Shown here: positions 8,210 through 16,014 of the stretch, piece by piece
Layout of the letters: each line of letters starts with the position of its first letter
How positions within the stretch are numbered: position 1 is the first letter of the stretch
Source: Calditrichota bacterium
Lineage (GTDB): Bacteria > Zhuqueibacterota > Zhuqueibacteria > Thermofontimicrobiales > Thermofontimicrobiaceae
Reading direction: 5' to 3'
Assembly: GCA_013152715.1 (NCBI GenBank)
Contig: JAADFU010000036.1
Span: 1 to 38,863, forward strand
DNA length: 38,863 nucleotides
Notes under the pieces: model-generated
Told to the model about the DNA's origin: nothing
The model's database searches: none
Seen by the model: the letters and a program-made list of their open reading frames with translations, nothing else
Made by a program: the position numbers and the translations under genes

Positions 8210-9322
8210 ATGAATATTGGTATCCCCAAAGAGATACTGGCTGAAGAGCATCGAATTTCTTTGACCAGTCAGGGTGTTTATTCGCTGGTGAAAGAAGGAC
8301 ACAATGTTTTTATCGAGCATGGGGCTGGTGAAGTAAGTAGATTTTCGGACGAGAATTTTCAAAAAATGGGCGGACAAATTGTTTTTTCTCCCGAAGAGAT
8401 TTATAAACGAAGCGATTTGATTGTCAAAGTGATGCCCCTGACTGTAGAAGAAACGAAATTGCTTGGTAGCGATCAGATGATTTTTTCTTTTCTCCAATTG
8501 CGGTTTCAAAGCAAGGAAGCTTTGGAAAATTTAATTGAAAAAAATGTCAGCGCTGTCGGTACTGAACTCATTGAATTCGGTCCGAAATATCGCCCACTTT
8601 TGGTTGCGATGAGCGAAATTGCCGGTAACATGCTGCCGCAAATCGCCGGACGATTTTTGCAATCCAACAACGGAGGCCGCGGCATTGCCATCGGAGGCTT
8701 TCCCGGCATTCCGCCCGCAACAGCCGTCATCCTTGGCGCGGGGACATTGGGCTTCAATGCGGCGAAATATTTTCTGGCTCTCGGCGCGCAGGTGATTGTC
8801 CTCGACGATGATTTGATTCGACTGCGTTACATTGAAGAACATTTACGCGGAAACATCATCACCTCGGTCGCTAACCATTACTCACTAGAACGCGCGCTTA
8901 AATTTGCCGATGTGTTCGTTGGCGCGATTTACCAAGCGAATAAAAGAACTCCGATTGTGATTACTGAAGAATTATTGAAAGAAATGAAAAAACGAGCGCT
9001 GATCATTGACGCTTCCATCGATCAAGGCGGCTGTGTTGAAACAAGTCGGCCCACGACGCATTCCGATCCTGTATTTGTTAAACATGATATTTTGCACTAT
9101 TGCGTTCCTAATATTCCGTCGGCTACGGCAAGGACTTCCTCGCGCGCGATGAATAATATTGTTTTGCCAATTGTCCAATCGATCGCCCGCATCGGCGTGG
9201 TTGAAACCTGCCGCCAGAACAATGCCCTGCAAACAGGGACCTATATCTTTAACGGCAAATGCGTCAATCGAGGATTAGCTAACATTTTTGATCTGCCTTA
9301 TGAGAAATTTGAATGTAAATAA
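8210..9322 (+). CDS. ald: Alanine dehydrogenase/PNT-family oxidoreductase (catalytic His replaced by Gln)
   Basis: The ATG at 8210 has GGAGG seven bases upstream; a longer reading to 8135 has no ribosome site. The 370-residue protein matches the length and layout of NAD-dependent L-alanine dehydrogenase: an N-terminal G-I-P-K-E motif, R-I-S-L-T, the substrate lysine K73 (V-K-V-M-P), a Rossmann segment with V-I-L-G-A-G-T-L-G, and I-D-Q-G-G-C-V-E with D271. The catalytic histidine expected near position 96 (Y-L-H-L in well-studied enzymes) is Q96 here (F-L-Q-L). I recall a Gln here in some Bacteroidetes relatives, so this may be a subfamily trait. The reaction, pyruvate plus ammonia to alanine or the reverse, is likely but not certain. 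The CoA-transferase gene follows 23 bases downstream. Confidence 0.83.
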   Translation: MNIGIPKEILAEEHRISLTSQGVYSLVKEGHNVFIEHGAGEVSRFSDENFQKMGGQIVFSPEEIYKRSDLIVKVMPLTVEETKLLGSDQMIFSFLQLRFQSKEALENLIEKNVSAVGTELIEFGPKYRPLLVAMSEIAGNMLPQIAGRFLQSNNGGRGIAIGGFPGIPPATAVILGAGTLGFNAAKYFLALGAQVIVLDDDLIRLRYIEEHLRGNIITSVANHYSLERALKFADVFVGAIYQANKRTPIVITEELLKEMKKRALIIDASIDQGGCVETSRPTTHSDPVFVKHDILHYCVPNIPSATARTSSRAMNNIVLPIVQSIARIGVVETCRQNNALQTGTYIFNGKCVNRGLANIFDLPYEKFECK

Positions 9323-9345
9323 TAATTGAGGAAAGTGAGACAACC

Positions 9346-10647
9346 ATGAAAATAATAGAGTCATACAGAAACAAGCTATGTTCCCCCGAAGAAGCAGTTT
9401 CAATCATAGAGAGCGGTTCGCGTATTTATATTTCCGGCAATGCCGCAACCCCATTTCCGTTAGTAGAGGCATTAGCCAAAAGAAAAGACGAATTAGTAGA
9501 TGTCGATGCAGTGCATGTACTTCTTCTGGGCAATGATCCCCTGTCCGCTCCGGGGATGGAAGGCCATTTTCGCCACAAATCGCTGTTCGTCGGTCCTGCC
9601 GATAGAAAAGCTGTCAATGAAGGAAAAGCCGATTATTTTCCGATTTTTCTGTACCAGATCCCTTCACTGTTTGATCCCAACAGCGGCACGTTGCCGCTGG
9701 ATATGGCAATTATTCAGACATCGCCGCCTGACGAACACGGATTTTTATCTTTCGGTGTAGAAGATCTGGCGACAAAAGCGGCGGCGGAGCGCGCGAAAAA
9801 ACTGATAGTTCAGGTAAATGACAAAATGCCGCGTACGCTGGGCGATTGTTTCATTCATATTTCCCGCGCCGATAAAATCGTCGAACACTCATCTGATTTG
9901 CCCGAGTTGCAGATTAATGCCCCAAGTGAAGTGGAAAAGAAGATCGGCGAATATATTGCGGACCTCGTGGAAGACGGCTCAACTTTACAGTTGGGAATCG
10001 GCGGCATCCCCGACGCGGCGTTGCGTGCGATGGACAACAAAAAAGACCTGGGAATTCACACGGAGATGGTCTCTGACGGCGTCATGGAAGCGATTGAAAA
10101 AGGCATGATTACCGGAGCAAAAAAGAAACTCCACACTGGCAAGGTTGTTGCGACATTTCTGCTCGGCACAAAAAAATTGTACGAATTTACTCACAACAAT
10201 CCGCTTTTTGAAATGCATCCGGTGGAATATACCAACGATCCGTTCATTATCGGCCAGAACAATGACATGGTCGCGATCAACTCAGCGATTGAAGTAGATT
10301 TGACCGGGCAAGTTTGTTCTGACTCCATCGGCTACAGAATTTACTCAGGTTTTGGCGGACAGGTCGATTTTATTCGCGGCGCGGCGCGTTCTCAAGGCGG
10401 TAAACCGATCATCGCGTTGCCGTCCACGACAAGAAACGGGAAAGTGAGCAAAATCGTTCCTCATTTGAAAGAAGGCGCCGGCGTGGTCACTTCTCGCGGC
10501 GATGTGCATTATGTGGTCACTGAATACGGCGTCGCCTACTTGCACGGAAAAAGTCTGCGGCGGCGCGCAGAGGCGCTCATCAAAATTGCGCACCCGGATT
10601 TCCGTGATGAATTGACGCATTTTGCCAAAGAACATCATTTAATTTAG
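9346..10647 (+). CDS. Acetyl-CoA hydrolase/CoA-transferase family protein (4-hydroxybutyrate CoA-transferase-like)
   Basis: The 433-residue protein has the two-domain class I CoA-transferase fold. The N-terminal half includes G-S-R-I-Y-I-S-G-N-A and S-P-P-D-E-H-G-F. The C-terminal half includes L-Q-L-G-I-G-G-I-P-D-A and G-I-H-T-E-M-V-S-D-G, where E240 is the expected glutamate that forms the enzyme-CoA thioester. The signature G-F-G-G-Q-V-D-F-I-R-G-A follows. Relatives move CoA between acetate and another acid (4-hydroxybutyrate, butyrate, propionate or succinate). The exact acid cannot be read from sequence. It is probably co-transcribed with the preceding Ald-like gene, which suggests a fermentation or amino-acid catabolism pair. 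Confidence 0.88.
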   Translation: MKIIESYRNKLCSPEEAVSIIESGSRIYISGNAATPFPLVEALAKRKDELVDVDAVHVLLLGNDPLSAPGMEGHFRHKSLFVGPADRKAVNEGKADYFPIFLYQIPSLFDPNSGTLPLDMAIIQTSPPDEHGFLSFGVEDLATKAAAERAKKLIVQVNDKMPRTLGDCFIHISRADKIVEHSSDLPELQINAPSEVEKKIGEYIADLVEDGSTLQLGIGGIPDAALRAMDNKKDLGIHTEMVSDGVMEAIEKGMITGAKKKLHTGKVVATFLLGTKKLYEFTHNNPLFEMHPVEYTNDPFIIGQNNDMVAINSAIEVDLTGQVCSDSIGYRIYSGFGGQVDFIRGAARSQGGKPIIALPSTTRNGKVSKIVPHLKEGAGVVTSRGDVHYVVTEYGVAYLHGKSLRRRAEALIKIAHPDFRDELTHFAKEHHLI

Positions 10648-10770
10648 CCTGAAAAGTACGAATAGCTTCAAATGTCAAAAATTTTGTTTGTGTGCGTGCA
10701 AACGACAAAAGCGAAGCGATTGCTGATGAGAAATTAGAAAATTCGATGAGATAGACTTAAGGAGAAAATT

Positions 10771-11967
10771 ATGACGAAGCTGACAATTGATGATCTGAAT
10801 TTGCAGGGGAAACGAGTTTTAGTGAGAGTTGATTTTAACGTGCCCTTAAATGAAAATCTGCAAATAACTGATAATACAAGAATTAAAGCGGCACTGCCGA
10901 CAATCGGAAAAATTGTCGAATCCGGGGGCAAAGCAATTCTGATGTCCCATTTGGGCCGCCCCGGGGGAAAAGTAATCGAAAATATGCGCATGGCTCCGGT
11001 GGCTGATGAATTATCCCGACTGCTGGGCAAAGATGTAAAATATGCGCGCGATTGCATCGGCAAAGAAGTGGAAAAAGCAGTTTCGGAAATGAACGACGGC
11101 GATGTGCTGCTGTTGGAAAACCTGCGTTTCCACAAAGAAGAGACGAAAAACGATCCCGAGTTTGCCAAACAATTGGCGCGTCTGGGAGATGTTTACATAA
11201 ATGACGCCTTTGGCACCGCCCATCGCGCTCACGCCTCGACAGAAGGAGTAACAAAATTCTTTAGTCAATGCGCCGCCGGTTATCTCATTGAAAAAGAATT
11301 AAAATATCTGGGCAGCGCTATTGAATCGCCGCAACGGCCGCTGATTGCCATTTTGGGCGGCGCAAAAATTTCCGGCAAAATAGACGTCATCGACAATTTG
11401 CTTGAAAAGGTGGATGCACTGTTGATTGGCGGCGGAATGAGCTATACTTTTTTGAAAGCGCAAAACATTTCCATCGGCAACTCGCTGCTGGAGGAAGATA
11501 AAATTGCTCTGGCAAAAGCCGTATTGGAAAAAGCAGCCCAAAAAGGCGTGACGCTCCAACTGCCCTTTGACCATGTGATTGCCGATGAAATCTCTGAAAA
11601 GGCACAGGTAAAAACTACCAACGACACCTCTATTCCCGACGGTTGGGCTGGCGTGGACATCGGGCCCAAAACCATTGCCCAATACGAAAAAATCCTCTCC
11701 GACGCCAAAACTGTCGTTTGGAACGGCCCCATGGGCGTGTTTGAAATTGACGCTTTTGCCAGAGGGACAATGCGCATTGCCGAGATACTGGCTGAAATTA
11801 CCAAAAAAGGCGCCATCACCGTCATTGGCGGCGGTGACTCGGCTTCAGCCTTGAAAAAGGCGGGCAAAACAGATCAAGTTACGCACGTTTCGACTGGCGG
11901 CGGCGCGTCGCTGGAATTTTTAGCCGGCATCAAACTCCCCGGCATTGAGGCGCTGAGCGATAAATGA
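10771..11967 (+). CDS. pgk: Phosphoglycerate kinase
   Basis: The ATG at 10771 follows AAGGAG by seven bases. The 398-residue length is the bacterial norm. Visible motifs are R-V-D-F-N-V-P-L near residue 20, S-H-L-G-R-P, L-L-E-N-L-R-F, the [13 protein letters not shown] hinge block, [20 protein letters not shown] and the adenine-site G-G-G-D-S-A. It transfers phosphate from 1,3-bisphosphoglycerate to ADP in the cytoplasm. It is followed by its own terminator. No gap or tpiA gene flanks it, so the usual glycolytic cluster is not kept here. Confidence 0.97.
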   Translation: MTKLTIDDLNLQGKRVLVRVDFNVPLNENLQITDNTRIKAALPTIGKIVESGGKAILMSHLGRPGGKVIENMRMAPVADELSRLLGKDVKYARDCIGKEVEKAVSEMNDGDVLLLENLRFHKEETKNDPEFAKQLARLGDVYINDAFGTAHRAHASTEGVTKFFSQCAAGYLIEKELKYLGSAIESPQRPLIAILGGAKISGKIDVIDNLLEKVDALLIGGGMSYTFLKAQNISIGNSLLEEDKIALAKAVLEKAAQKGVTLQLPFDHVIADEISEKAQVKTTNDTSIPDGWAGVDIGPKTIAQYEKILSDAKTVVWNGPMGVFEIDAFARGTMRIAEILAEITKKGAITVIGGGDSASALKKAGKTDQVTHVSTGGGASLEFLAGIKLPGIEALSDK

Positions 11968-11988
11968 ATGATTTGATTCAGTGAAAAA

Positions 11989-12026
11989 CCCGGCAATCTG
12001 ATCCTGTCGGGCACATTATTTTTTTT
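11989..12026 (+). terminator. Intrinsic terminator after pgk
   Basis: A 7-bp stem with one G-T pair (CCCGGCA at 11989-11995 with TGTCGGG at 12005-12011) is followed, after a short CACATTA spacer, by a run of T to 12026. Confidence 0.65.
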
Positions 12027-12266
12027 CAGCATTTATTAAATTTGCGGATCAATTTTAGGGGGGAAGATTTCAAGAAATTTTTTAATGATATTGTTCATTG
12101 CAATAGTCAGCGCCGACAAAAATGATTTTTGGCAGAACCAGACCAGGCGCTATTTTTCAGCGATGCACAAATTAATTTCAACGAGGAAACTGCACACATC
12201 TGTCATCGTCCGCGGCGATGAGCCTGACGCACGATCTCAGGGCTGCAACTATCAGGACCGGCGAAA

Positions 12267-13145
12267 ATGCAAAATCGATCGAATAACGTGCAACGATTTT
12301 CGAGATTTTACATCGATTTTCATGAAAAGCTTTTCAACGTACACGTGAAATGCATGCGTCTGTTGTCGGCGGCCGTTTCGTTTCAAAAACTTAACAGAAT
12401 TGACGTTTCAGCAAGACTTTCACAACGCAAACCGATTTTGCACGAAGCTCTTTTTCAAAACATCGACGAAGGCGCCATTGATCAATTATTTGATCTCGTG
12501 TTTCCCGTCTTTCGTGAATTCGCTTATTGGAGAAAAGAAGAGCTGCTGCGACTGCGCGAATTGAATGATCGACGTCGCTTTTCGCTGAAAAAATTCATCA
12601 TCGCTTTGCTCAGTAATGACGCCGCAACATTTTCGTCATTCAGCAAGGATTATGATATCTCTGTTCAATTCACCAAAATTTTCACCGAGTTGGTCAGCGC
12701 TCCGTTTTTCGAGCTCAGCGCAGAAACTTTCTCGCATCGTATCGAGCAAAGCCATTGGAACGAAGCAATTTGCCCGGTCTGCGGCAGCCAGCCCGCTTTT
12801 TCCGAAATTGACGAACAGCGAGAAATTCGCACGCTGTGGTGCCGACGCTGTAATACAACGTGGCACTACTCAGTCGACAAATGTCCGTTTTGTTTGAACG
12901 ACGACCCCCAAAAGCAGAAATTGCTTTTTTTAAGCGACCGCAAGCCGTACCGCGTGGAAGCGTGCGATCAGTGCGGCCAGTATCTAAAAACAGTGAATCA
13001 TTCCTTTTTGACAAATAAAATTGATTTCAGCGTGACCAATATCGCCACCTATTATCTCGACATTTTAGCGAAACATTTAGGCTATGAATTGAACGACTAT
13101 TTATCTTTTTATTTTGAATTGAGCAACCATGACAACTCGTCATGA
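12267..13145 (+). CDS. fdhE: Formate dehydrogenase accessory protein FdhE-like
   Basis: The 292-residue protein carries the four paired cysteine motifs of FdhE: C169/C172 (C-P-V-C-G), C192/C195 (C-R-R-C), C206/C209 (C-P-F-C) and C233/C236 (C-D-Q-C-G-x-Y-L-K). They form two rubredoxin-like zinc or iron sites. The N-terminal ~160 residues are helical. FdhE assists maturation of molybdenum- or tungsten-dependent formate dehydrogenase in the cytoplasm. The start is uncertain because the ATG at 12267 has a poor ribosome site and GTG at 12345 is an alternative. No formate dehydrogenase or molybdopterin genes are in the window, so its client enzyme is encoded elsewhere. Confidence 0.85.
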   Translation: MQNRSNNVQRFSRFYIDFHEKLFNVHVKCMRLLSAAVSFQKLNRIDVSARLSQRKPILHEALFQNIDEGAIDQLFDLVFPVFREFAYWRKEELLRLRELNDRRRFSLKKFIIALLSNDAATFSSFSKDYDISVQFTKIFTELVSAPFFELSAETFSHRIEQSHWNEAICPVCGSQPAFSEIDEQREIRTLWCRRCNTTWHYSVDKCPFCLNDDPQKQKLLFLSDRKPYRVEACDQCGQYLKTVNHSFLTNKIDFSVTNIATYYLDILAKHLGYELNDYLSFYFELSNHDNSS

Positions 13146-13305
13146 CAAACTATTTGCTACATTTTTTTGATCTATTAACAATGATTGTATCTGGGAATTA
13201 ATGCGTCAGCATTTTAAACCTAAATTAGCGACCGAATTCAACATTTAAAGCCGGACGGCTCAAATCCGACAATGCACCAAACAATGAAAACCACAATTTT
13301 TCACA

Positions 13306-14094
13306 ATGCCAACACCCAACAGTATAATTACATTAATTACTGATTTCGGAGATCGCGACGGATTCGTGGGAACGATGAAGGGCGTCATTCTCGGAATCCA
13401 TCCGGCAATGCAAATTATCGACATTACTCATCAAATACCGCCGCAGGACGTCGAAGCCGCCGCTTTTGTTTTGCAAAACAGTTATCGTTTTTTCCCGGCA
13501 GGAGCAATCCATCTTGCCGTTGTCGATCCCGGCGTGGGGACACAGCGGAGAATCATCATCGCAGAGACAGAACGCTATTTTTTTGTCGCACCGGACAACG
13601 CTCTTCTCAAATACATTTTTCACGAAGATCATATTAAGCGCGTCGTGGAAGCGACCAATCGGGATTTTTTTCGCAGAGAGATCAGTCGCACATTTCATGG
13701 CAGAGATATTTTTGCCCCGCTCTCAGCGCATCTGGCTCTGGGAATTTCCCTTGATAAATTTGGCAATGAAATCCACGATTACGCCCGCGGCGAAATCAAA
13801 TTGCCGGTAATCGAGGACAAGAAAATCAGAGGACAAATTATTTACATCGACCATTTCGGAAATTTAATCACCAATATTCCAACGAGCTCTTTGAAAATAA
13901 GTCGATTTTTTTCTATTTCTGTGGGAACTCTGACCATCAAAAAATTGTCAAACTCTTACGCAGAAGTTGAAAAAGACGAACCTGTCGCTCTGTTTGGCAG
14001 TTCCGCTTATCTGGAAATCGGAATCAGAAACGGCAATGCCAGTGAAAAACTGCATATTCAGCGAGACGAAGAAGTGATTGTTACGATGATTTGA
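13306..14094 (+). CDS. SAM hydroxide adenosyltransferase (DUF62 / chlorinase-fluorinase family)
   Basis: The 262-residue protein begins with I-T-L-I-T-D-F-G-D-R-D-G-F-V-G, the family hallmark that contacts S-adenosylmethionine. The hydroxide-type triad is in place: D74 in V-V-D-P-G-V-G, R81 seven residues later, and H131 in F-H-G-R-D-I-F-A-P. This triad marks enzymes that split SAM with water into adenosine and methionine and separates them from the halogenases. The C-terminal domain holds Y-I-D-H-F-G-N-L-I-T-N. Its physiological use is unknown; SAM level control has been suggested for the family. The M50 protease gene follows within 36 bases. Confidence 0.9.
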   Translation: MPTPNSIITLITDFGDRDGFVGTMKGVILGIHPAMQIIDITHQIPPQDVEAAAFVLQNSYRFFPAGAIHLAVVDPGVGTQRRIIIAETERYFFVAPDNALLKYIFHEDHIKRVVEATNRDFFRREISRTFHGRDIFAPLSAHLALGISLDKFGNEIHDYARGEIKLPVIEDKKIRGQIIYIDHFGNLITNIPTSSLKISRFFSISVGTLTIKKLSNSYAEVEKDEPVALFGSSAYLEIGIRNGNASEKLHIQRDEEVIVTMI

Positions 14095-14130
14095 TCGCGC
14101 AATTTGCCCCGGAAAGACAAAGGAATTTTT

Positions 14131-14997
14131 ATGAGCAACGATAATTACGAGTACACATATCCCGACTATTCGCAGCCCACGCAAAAAAAATCTTTGCTTC
14201 AGAAAGTCGAAGGAAAACGCATTCAAATCAATATTTTGCTTTTTTTATTGACTATTCTGACCACCTATTACGTCAACAGTCTATCATACTCTCTCTCGAT
14301 TATTTCAATTTTATTGGCCCATGAGATGGGCCACTATTTAATGTGCCGAAAGTATCGCATCGACGTCACTCTCCCCTATTTTATTCCCGTGCCGCTGGAA
14401 CCGTTTGGCACCATGGGCGCGTTCATCAGAATGAAATCGCCCATTCCGAGTCGAAAAGCGCTGTTTGATGTCGGCGCTGCGGGACCGATTGCAGGATTAA
14501 TTGTGACAATTCCAGTGCTCATCATCGGGTTGAAGCTATCTACTTTCGTGCCCCAAATCCAATCTCAGGGCGCGCATATCTACCTTGGCGAATCACTTTT
14601 GTTTTCCAAACTTGCAAAAATCATTTTAGGCCCGGAGCCCAAAGGTTTCGATACCATGCTTCATCCCATGGCCTACGCTGGCTGGGCCGGACTTTTTGTC
14701 ACGGCGCTCAATTTGCTCCCCATCGGCCAACTTGACGGTGGGCATGTGCTTTATGCGCTTTTCGGACGAAAAAGTCAAACCATTTACAAATTTGCGTTAG
14801 GCGCTTTCATTGTCCTGTGCGCTCTCTGGTACCAGGGATGGATTCTGCTGGTTTTGCTTTTGATCTGGTTCGGCTTTCGCCATCCGAATCCCATTGACGA
14901 TTTCCATCAAATCGACGGAAAACGCCGCATCGTTGGTTATTTTCTCTTTGTAATTTTTCTGATCTCTTTCGTTCCGGTGCCTTTCCACATTAATTGA
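14131..14997 (+). CDS. Site-2-type zinc metalloprotease, peptidase M50 family
   Basis: ATG 14131 has an AAAGG site upstream; the longer frame to 14104 adds nine residues in the spacer. The 288-residue integral membrane protein has a short polar N-terminus and five to seven hydrophobic segments. The zinc motif is H64-E65-x-x-H68 (A-H-E-M-G-H-Y) and the second metal ligand is D202 in L-D-G-G-H. G-P-I-A-G and L-N-L-L-P-I lie at the expected places. No PDZ domain is present, so it belongs to the compact EGY/FtsH-type group rather than the RseP group. It should cleave transmembrane substrates inside the bilayer; no anti-sigma factor is nearby to suggest the target. Confidence 0.9.
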   Translation: MSNDNYEYTYPDYSQPTQKKSLLQKVEGKRIQINILLFLLTILTTYYVNSLSYSLSIISILLAHEMGHYLMCRKYRIDVTLPYFIPVPLEPFGTMGAFIRMKSPIPSRKALFDVGAAGPIAGLIVTIPVLIIGLKLSTFVPQIQSQGAHIYLGESLLFSKLAKIILGPEPKGFDTMLHPMAYAGWAGLFVTALNLLPIGQLDGGHVLYALFGRKSQTIYKFALGAFIVLCALWYQGWILLVLLLIWFGFRHPNPIDDFHQIDGKRRIVGYFLFVIFLISFVPVPFHIN

Positions 14998-15063
14998 TTT
15001 GGCAGGCGAAAAACAAATTGCAGAAAATATCGTTTATTTTGAAAATAAAGACTGAAACAAACA

Positions 15064-16014
15064 ATGGAAAATTTTCCATCTGAAACACCAGATAAACAGC
15101 GGGCGAAAACAGCTCTTTTCCTGAAAAAATTTTTCACGCTCAGGCGGGTCATTCTGATTGGCATTGTCCTGATCATTCTGATCGTGGAATATTCTGCAGA
15201 CTTTGTCGAAATTTTCATCGGCAACGCGCTGGAGCTCACGAATTCATTCAGACCCAAATCCGGGGCCATTTGGGAACTGAGTCAAAAAGATCAAATCGCC
15301 AGCGACCAGCTTCAGCAGATAGCGAAAAATGTCAAAGCGCCCAGGGTCGAAGTAAACGAAATCAAAGACCTTCTCCAGTTGCGACAGCAATTGGACAAAA
15401 CTAAATCGGTCATGCTTTCGGCTTCTAAATTTAAGGAACTTTACAGCCAAATTCCCCCGCGCTACTCTTATGACATCATCGCGCCATTTGATTTATTGCG
15501 CCTCTCTCACAGCCGAAAATGGGCCTGGACAAAGATTACCAAAGATGAAAATAATCTGGCATTTTACTTCCTGGACGGGGACAAACAGTTGCTGATGGAT
15601 ACCTACCCTCCGCTCATTGTGCTTTACAATTTGCCAAATTCGGAAACAAAGCAGCCGACTTCTCTTGATTCCATGAAATTTTTTCAGAACAGGACATTTT
15701 CACCCGAGCAATTTTTCGCCGCTTTCGACGATCTTCCCAACGCCGTCAAATTGCAGCTCATCAATAATCCTTATCAGCTCATTCAATGGGATAGTTCGAT
15801 AAAAAAAGTCGGCATTTCACGGTATTCCATCGACCATTCCGTCCTGCTTGGTTTTGAAATCCTGCAAGGAATTTACACGGAAATTTACACTTTTGAAGCC
15901 AGTGAGTTGGCGGCCAACTATCTGATCGCCCATTTGAATGAACTTTATCCCGAGTTAAATTTAACCTTTCCGGAACGACAATATCGTGAGCATGAATATG
16001 ATAAATTTGAATAA
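15064..16014 (+). CDS. Unknown single-pass membrane protein preceding PBP1A
   Basis: I do not recognise this 316-residue protein. A basic N-terminus is followed by one strong transmembrane segment at about 30-55 (V-I-L-I-G-I-V-L-I-I-L-I-V), which predicts an N-in, C-out topology with a ~260-residue periplasmic domain. That domain is mixed alpha/beta and has no cysteine cluster or known catalytic motif. The end of the gene overlaps the start of the penicillin-binding protein gene by about 23 bases, so the two are probably translationally coupled. A role in regulating or localising the peptidoglycan synthase is inferred only from that overlap. Confidence 0.7.
   Translation: MENFPSETPDKQRAKTALFLKKFFTLRRVILIGIVLIILIVEYSADFVEIFIGNALELTNSFRPKSGAIWELSQKDQIASDQLQQIAKNVKAPRVEVNEIKDLLQLRQQLDKTKSVMLSASKFKELYSQIPPRYSYDIIAPFDLLRLSHSRKWAWTKITKDENNLAFYFLDGDKQLLMDTYPPLIVLYNLPNSETKQPTSLDSMKFFQNRTFSPEQFFAAFDDLPNAVKLQLINNPYQLIQWDSSIKKVGISRYSIDHSVLLGFEILQGIYTEIYTFEASELAANYLIAHLNELYPELNLTFPERQYREHEYDKFE

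Noticed and set aside
12085-12348. 87-codon plus-strand ORF before fdhE
   Set aside because: It overlaps the start of FdhE in another frame, has no domain-like pattern and no ribosome site.
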